Part shown: one piece after another, positions 61,201-64,000 of the stretch
Layout: the number at the start of each line of letters is the position of its first letter
How positions within the stretch are numbered: the stretch's first letter is position 1
DNA from: Pipra filicauda
Lineage: Eukaryota; Chordata; Aves; Passeriformes; Pipridae
Length of the DNA stretch: 64,000 nt
NCBI RefSeq assembly: GCF_003945595.2
Contig: NW_024104331.1
Location: 310,001 to 374,000, forward strand
Direction: 5' to 3'
Notes under the pieces: generated by a model
What the model was told of the DNA's origin: nothing
The model's input: the letters and a program-made list of their open reading frames with translations, nothing else
Database searches by the model: none
Made by a program: the position numbers and the translations under genes

Positions 61201-63560
61201 GGAAGCATCTCAGTTCAATACACACTAGGCCTCAGTATCAGGATAATCATTAAAACCAGCTCTATAACGTGCACAGATTTATTCAAGTTCCAAATTAAAC
61301 TCCAAGTCATGACCTCACAAACAGTAGCTCACAGGAAAAGTGAAACAGAGCCTCATAGTAAAAATACTCATTTCAGAGTCTCAATGACTCTGGAGGGAAA
61401 TGTTATGCAGTGTTATATCTCCCTTGCCTCTGACATGGCTGTTCCTTTCCTGGCCTCCCTCTTCAGGGGAGCAAAATGGAGGAGATGAGGAGGGTATTTA
61501 TCAGATTTTATGAGATAAATTTTTCCAGTTTTAAGAAAGGGAGAGATGAGCTTAAGCTCTGTAGTACAGAGACAGCCTCCCTCCAGATGCCTGCACAGCA
61601 CGTACTGCGAGGGATCCTAAAACCAAACCAGCTGGAATTCTGTACCTGATCAACCCGTCTTCTGCTGCACTCCAGAAGGTGTTTGGCCACATGGGAGCCG
61701 TGGCAATCCGCTTCACTCTGTTGGTGTGGTCTCCAAACATGTGGACTGTCTCCTTGACAGTCAAGTCATGGACGTGCACCTTGGAATCCGCAGCTCCCGT
61801 GATGAGGATCCGATCCCCCGAATGCGGCAAGAACTGCGGGAGAGAGATCTGACCTTCAGGCTGAGGCTGCTCACGTGGACATCACTGGGCTGTCTGGGCA
61901 GTCATGGAGCAGTAACTGCTTCAGGAACATGGGATAACCCATGTCATTGCCTACATTACACACATGTCAGTGTGCACACCCAGGAGTCACCAGCTACAGC
62001 AGGACACACACATTTCAATTTGCCTCTTCGTCACAAATCCCAATTTGCTACAACCATTTCCTTTGAACTCACAGAGAGAATAAGCCTGGGATCTGCATAA
62101 ACTAAGTGCAGTACTGGATTTAATTCATTTTTTTATCATTAGAAATATTAAATTATTTGGGAGGCAAACTGCTTGCAGGAAAATGTTTCCCAGCAAGGAT
62201 TTATTCTCTTGCTGCTTAGCTTGTTGGCTGTTCATTCCTTCTAACCACATACCTTGACAGAAAAGATGTTCGCAGTATGTCCTGTGTGCATAGAAAGGAG
62301 TTTCTTGTGGTGCAGAGGATCCCAGACAATGGTGTGCTGGTCATCAGAGCCAGAGGCCAACAAGCTGAATGAAGGAGAAGAGAAATATGCACCAAGTATT
62401 GTTCTGTTCTAAGCCGTGACCAATTTCACAGAGCGGTTTGACCACAGACATCCATTAAGTTAATTCAGCCCTAAGCGGCCCATTTCCTCTCTCTTTCCTC
62501 AGCTCTGTGTTCCCCATGCACTCATCCATTCAGCCAGGTCAAGGAGCTAAACCAGCCAAACAGCAGCCCCACGGAAAATAAAGTGAGTGGTTTTCGTTGG
62601 TTCGGCTCATTGAACGGATTCCGATGGCACAGGGGAAAACAGAGGTATTTGGTCAACAACAAAATGCAGGGCCTCCATTTTCCTTATTATCCTGGCTGTG
62701 TTAAGTGCTCCCCATCATCCCTGAAGCCAAGCCAAGGCATTTATTCCCAGGCTCTGGATGTGCCCAAGCAGTCCCAGGGCTCATGGAGTGAACCACAAAC
62801 CGCTTTAAAAGCATAAAGTCATTGCAAGGTGCTGTTGACCTCGCACATCCCTCTGCATCTGAGCCCAAAAGAACTGGACATCTGCAACTCTCAGCTGTTT
62901 TAAACTTATTTCCTTGTAGCCAAATCTCTTTCAAGCACATGAAATTTTTCTGGTAAATCATTCTGAGAAGCAGACCTTGGATGTTCTAAGAGGCGTGTCC
63001 AGAAATACATGCTCTTCCTTCCATCCACTCATTTCTCAGGCAGAAAGTCTTTATTCCACTTGGTTAATGGAAATGCCCTTTAGTTTCTCTCTAAAATTGC
63101 AGAGGGGTAAATTCTCCACCTCCTTCCCTTAGATATTTGTCCCCCTGCAGCAGCTTTTAACAGCATGGTGAAGGGGGTTGGGAAATGTCACCACCAGCTG
63201 GGCAAATCCTAAAGATCCATTATAATCCATAATACCACTTAAGAGAAGAGAAGCAGCCTTCAATCTCCACTTCTTAGTCTGACCATTTCCCTTCTGAACT
63301 GACTAAAGGGGCATTTCTAATAATATCCAGATATATTTAACAAAATAAAGCTTCTTTTTGAAGCGTGAGCTCTACTACAGCTAAAACTTTGAGCTTGAGC
63401 TCCACTTTACTAGAAATGGGAAGCAGCTGCTTGTGATAAGATGACCTACATCCTACTCTTAGGAGAACCTGGGGTTATGGGTTTGTTGCTCCCAAACCAA
63501 GCCACATACTTACTCTCCTTTTTCATTCCACTCTAGACAGTTGACACACCCAGAGTGACC
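49252..63560 (-). CDS. WDTC1: WD and tetratricopeptide repeats 1 (DCAF9), lacking first ~44 codons
   Basis: WDTC1, the vertebrate homologue of fly adipose, is a CUL4-DDB1 substrate receptor that restrains adipogenesis. Thirteen exons keep frame for 627 residues: 63560-63514, 62364-62253, 61833-61646, 60799-60617, 60333-60239, 59108-58993, 57807-57732, 55989-55893, 54522-54349, 50944-50709, 50328-50160, 49774-49582, 49449-49252. Seen in order: WD repeats from GHSGCVNCLEWNEKG on, two DDB1-binding-type motifs (QYDLR and LYDIR), a TPR region (YLERIKQQANEAFAC to AHFRLARCLFELKYVAEAL), a charged Ser-rich link (GRKDSISEDEMVLRE), a Cys/His block YCGHCNTTT, then C-terminal WD repeats (SGSDDGSFFIWEKET) and the tail SSEGQVQCRPS. 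The human protein has 677 residues. The first exons and promoter lie beyond 64000. Confidence 0.97.
51803..51946 (+). mobile_element. CR1 LINE 3'-end fragment
   Basis: Sense CR1 tail in a WDTC1 intron: 'ccttggaagtgttcaacgcc', 'gtggaaggtgtccctgccca' and 'ggaactggatgatctttaag'. Confidence 0.9.
52043..52335 (-). mobile_element. CR1 LINE 3' part
   Basis: Antisense CR1: 'ggaatcacagaatcccaaaa', 'gaagggatcactggaggtca' and 'gtgctctgtcaccctcacag'. It faces the copy ending at 51946 tail to tail, 97 bp apart. The two belong to different subfamilies. Confidence 0.87.
54712..54955 (-). mobile_element. CR1 LINE 3' part
   Basis: Antisense CR1 in a WDTC1 intron: 'aatcacagaatgatttgggt', 'ccatgggcagggacagcttc' and 'cctccccaccctcacaggga'. 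A short local duplication of 'gtcaagaatttcttcctaa' occurs near 54897-54930. Confidence 0.92.
56318..56612 (-). mobile_element. CR1 LINE 3' part
   Basis: Antisense CR1 in a WDTC1 intron: 'atcacagaatcccagaatgg', 'gaagggaccttaaagataat', 'gaagaatttcttcccaatat' and 'cattccccattgtcctgtca'. The longest CR1 match in the window. Confidence 0.93.
59285..59415 (+). mobile_element. CR1 LINE 3'-end fragment
   Basis: Sense CR1 tail in a WDTC1 intron: 'ccatccctggaagagtccaa', 'gtggaagatgtccctgccca' and 'gggctttaaagtcccttcct'. More diverged than its neighbours. Confidence 0.85.
60853..61065 (-). mobile_element. CR1 LINE 3' part
   Basis: Antisense CR1, same subfamily as the copy at the left end of the window: 'gagaatcatggaacaccctg', 'tgggagggacccacaaggat' and 'actcctggccctgcacagga'. 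It begins about 54 bp from the WDTC1 exon at 60617-60799, in the intron before it. Confidence 0.92.
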
Positions 63561-64000
63561 CTGAGGGAATTAAAAAAAAAAAAAAAAAAGGAAGATGGTA
63601 TTACACAAACTTCAGATTTATCAAGCAGAGTTGTTCTAAGGCAAGGACACAGCGAGCTCCCCACAAATAACAACTTGTTCCAATACAAGCAGGTTTTTTT
63701 ATGTTTTTATTCCAACCCTGTAAAAAAAACCAAAAAACCCACCCACATGGCAAATAAGCACCTCCAGAAAAGAAAGACACGCTATAGCAGTCGGGGTAAA
63801 AAAGGCAAAGTGAAACAAATAAAAAAAAAAAAGGTAGTGTTGAATAAAATGGCAGTTTTAGTCTCAGAGGCTACAGCTGAAATCCTGCTGTACACAGGGA
63901 AAGGTGACTTTGCTTCCAAAGCCCTTGGCAAGGCTGACAAATTACATGTGCAGGTTCTCTGGGAACACAGGGAAAAGGCACTTTTGATAGCTCTGTTAGA
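63561..64000 (-). other. WDTC1: WDTC1 intron at window edge
   Basis: Intron upstream of the exon encoding GHSGCVNC. It contains A-homopolymers at 63573-63589 and 63823-63833. No exon is seen up to the window end, so the N-terminal WDTC1 exons lie outside. Confidence 0.7.

Overview
The window is bird nuclear DNA. Evidence: split vertebrate genes with GT-AG introns, and many 3'-end fragments of CR1 LINEs, the dominant avian retroposon, recognisable by their 'ggttggaagggacc' and 'tgcccatggcaggg' blocks on either strand. The high GC content, short introns and abundant GC-rich minisatellites suggest a microchromosome. The species cannot be named from sequence alone. No bacterial, plasmid, phage or CRISPR features were seen.

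Six protein-coding genes are present in the order WASF2 (+, last two coding exons) - GPR3 (-) - CD164L2 (+) - SYTL1 (-) - TMEM222 (-) - WDTC1 (-, all but the first ~44 codons). From memory of the human map, order and relative orientation match human 1p36.11, except that MAP3K6 and FCN3, which lie between CD164L2 and SYTL1 in human, are absent. I built exon models by hand from splice sites and protein similarity. The four complete multi-exon or intronless models keep frame throughout: GPR3 328 aa, CD164L2 167 aa, SYTL1 560 aa in 14 coding exons, TMEM222 182 aa in 6 exons. The WDTC1 part is 627 aa in 13 exons.

Layout. 1-7 kb: end of a WASF2 intron, its last coding exons and a ~4.3 kb 3' UTR. 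7.2-12.3 kb: GC-rich intergenic DNA with no supported gene. 12.3-15.1 kb: GPR3 with a GC-rich promoter carrying a perfect CRE. 15.1-16.7 kb: divergent GPR3/CD164L2 interval with a TG-rich minisatellite. 16.7-22.1 kb: CD164L2 and two + strand poly(A) signals. 22.7-29.1 kb: SYTL1, whose introns hold several tandem repeats. 29.1-32.8 kb: intergenic. 32.8-40.8 kb: TMEM222, with exon 1 flanked on both sides by G-rich tandem arrays. 41-49 kb: spacer and probable long WDTC1 3' UTR. 49.3-64 kb: WDTC1, with CR1 fragments in its introns.

The genes do not form one pathway. They are a conserved neighbourhood: actin nucleation (WASF2), constitutive Gs/cAMP signalling (GPR3), a sialomucin-like membrane protein (CD164L2), Rab27 effector secretion (SYTL1), a small membrane protein (TMEM222) and a CUL4-DDB1 substrate receptor linked to adiposity (WDTC1). 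I found no clear new multi-gene system. The most unusual structures are the ~640 bp G-quadruplex-type array abutting the TMEM222 start, the GPR3 leader (CRE plus an uORF whose stop overlaps the main ATG), and the missing MAP3K6/FCN3 pair.
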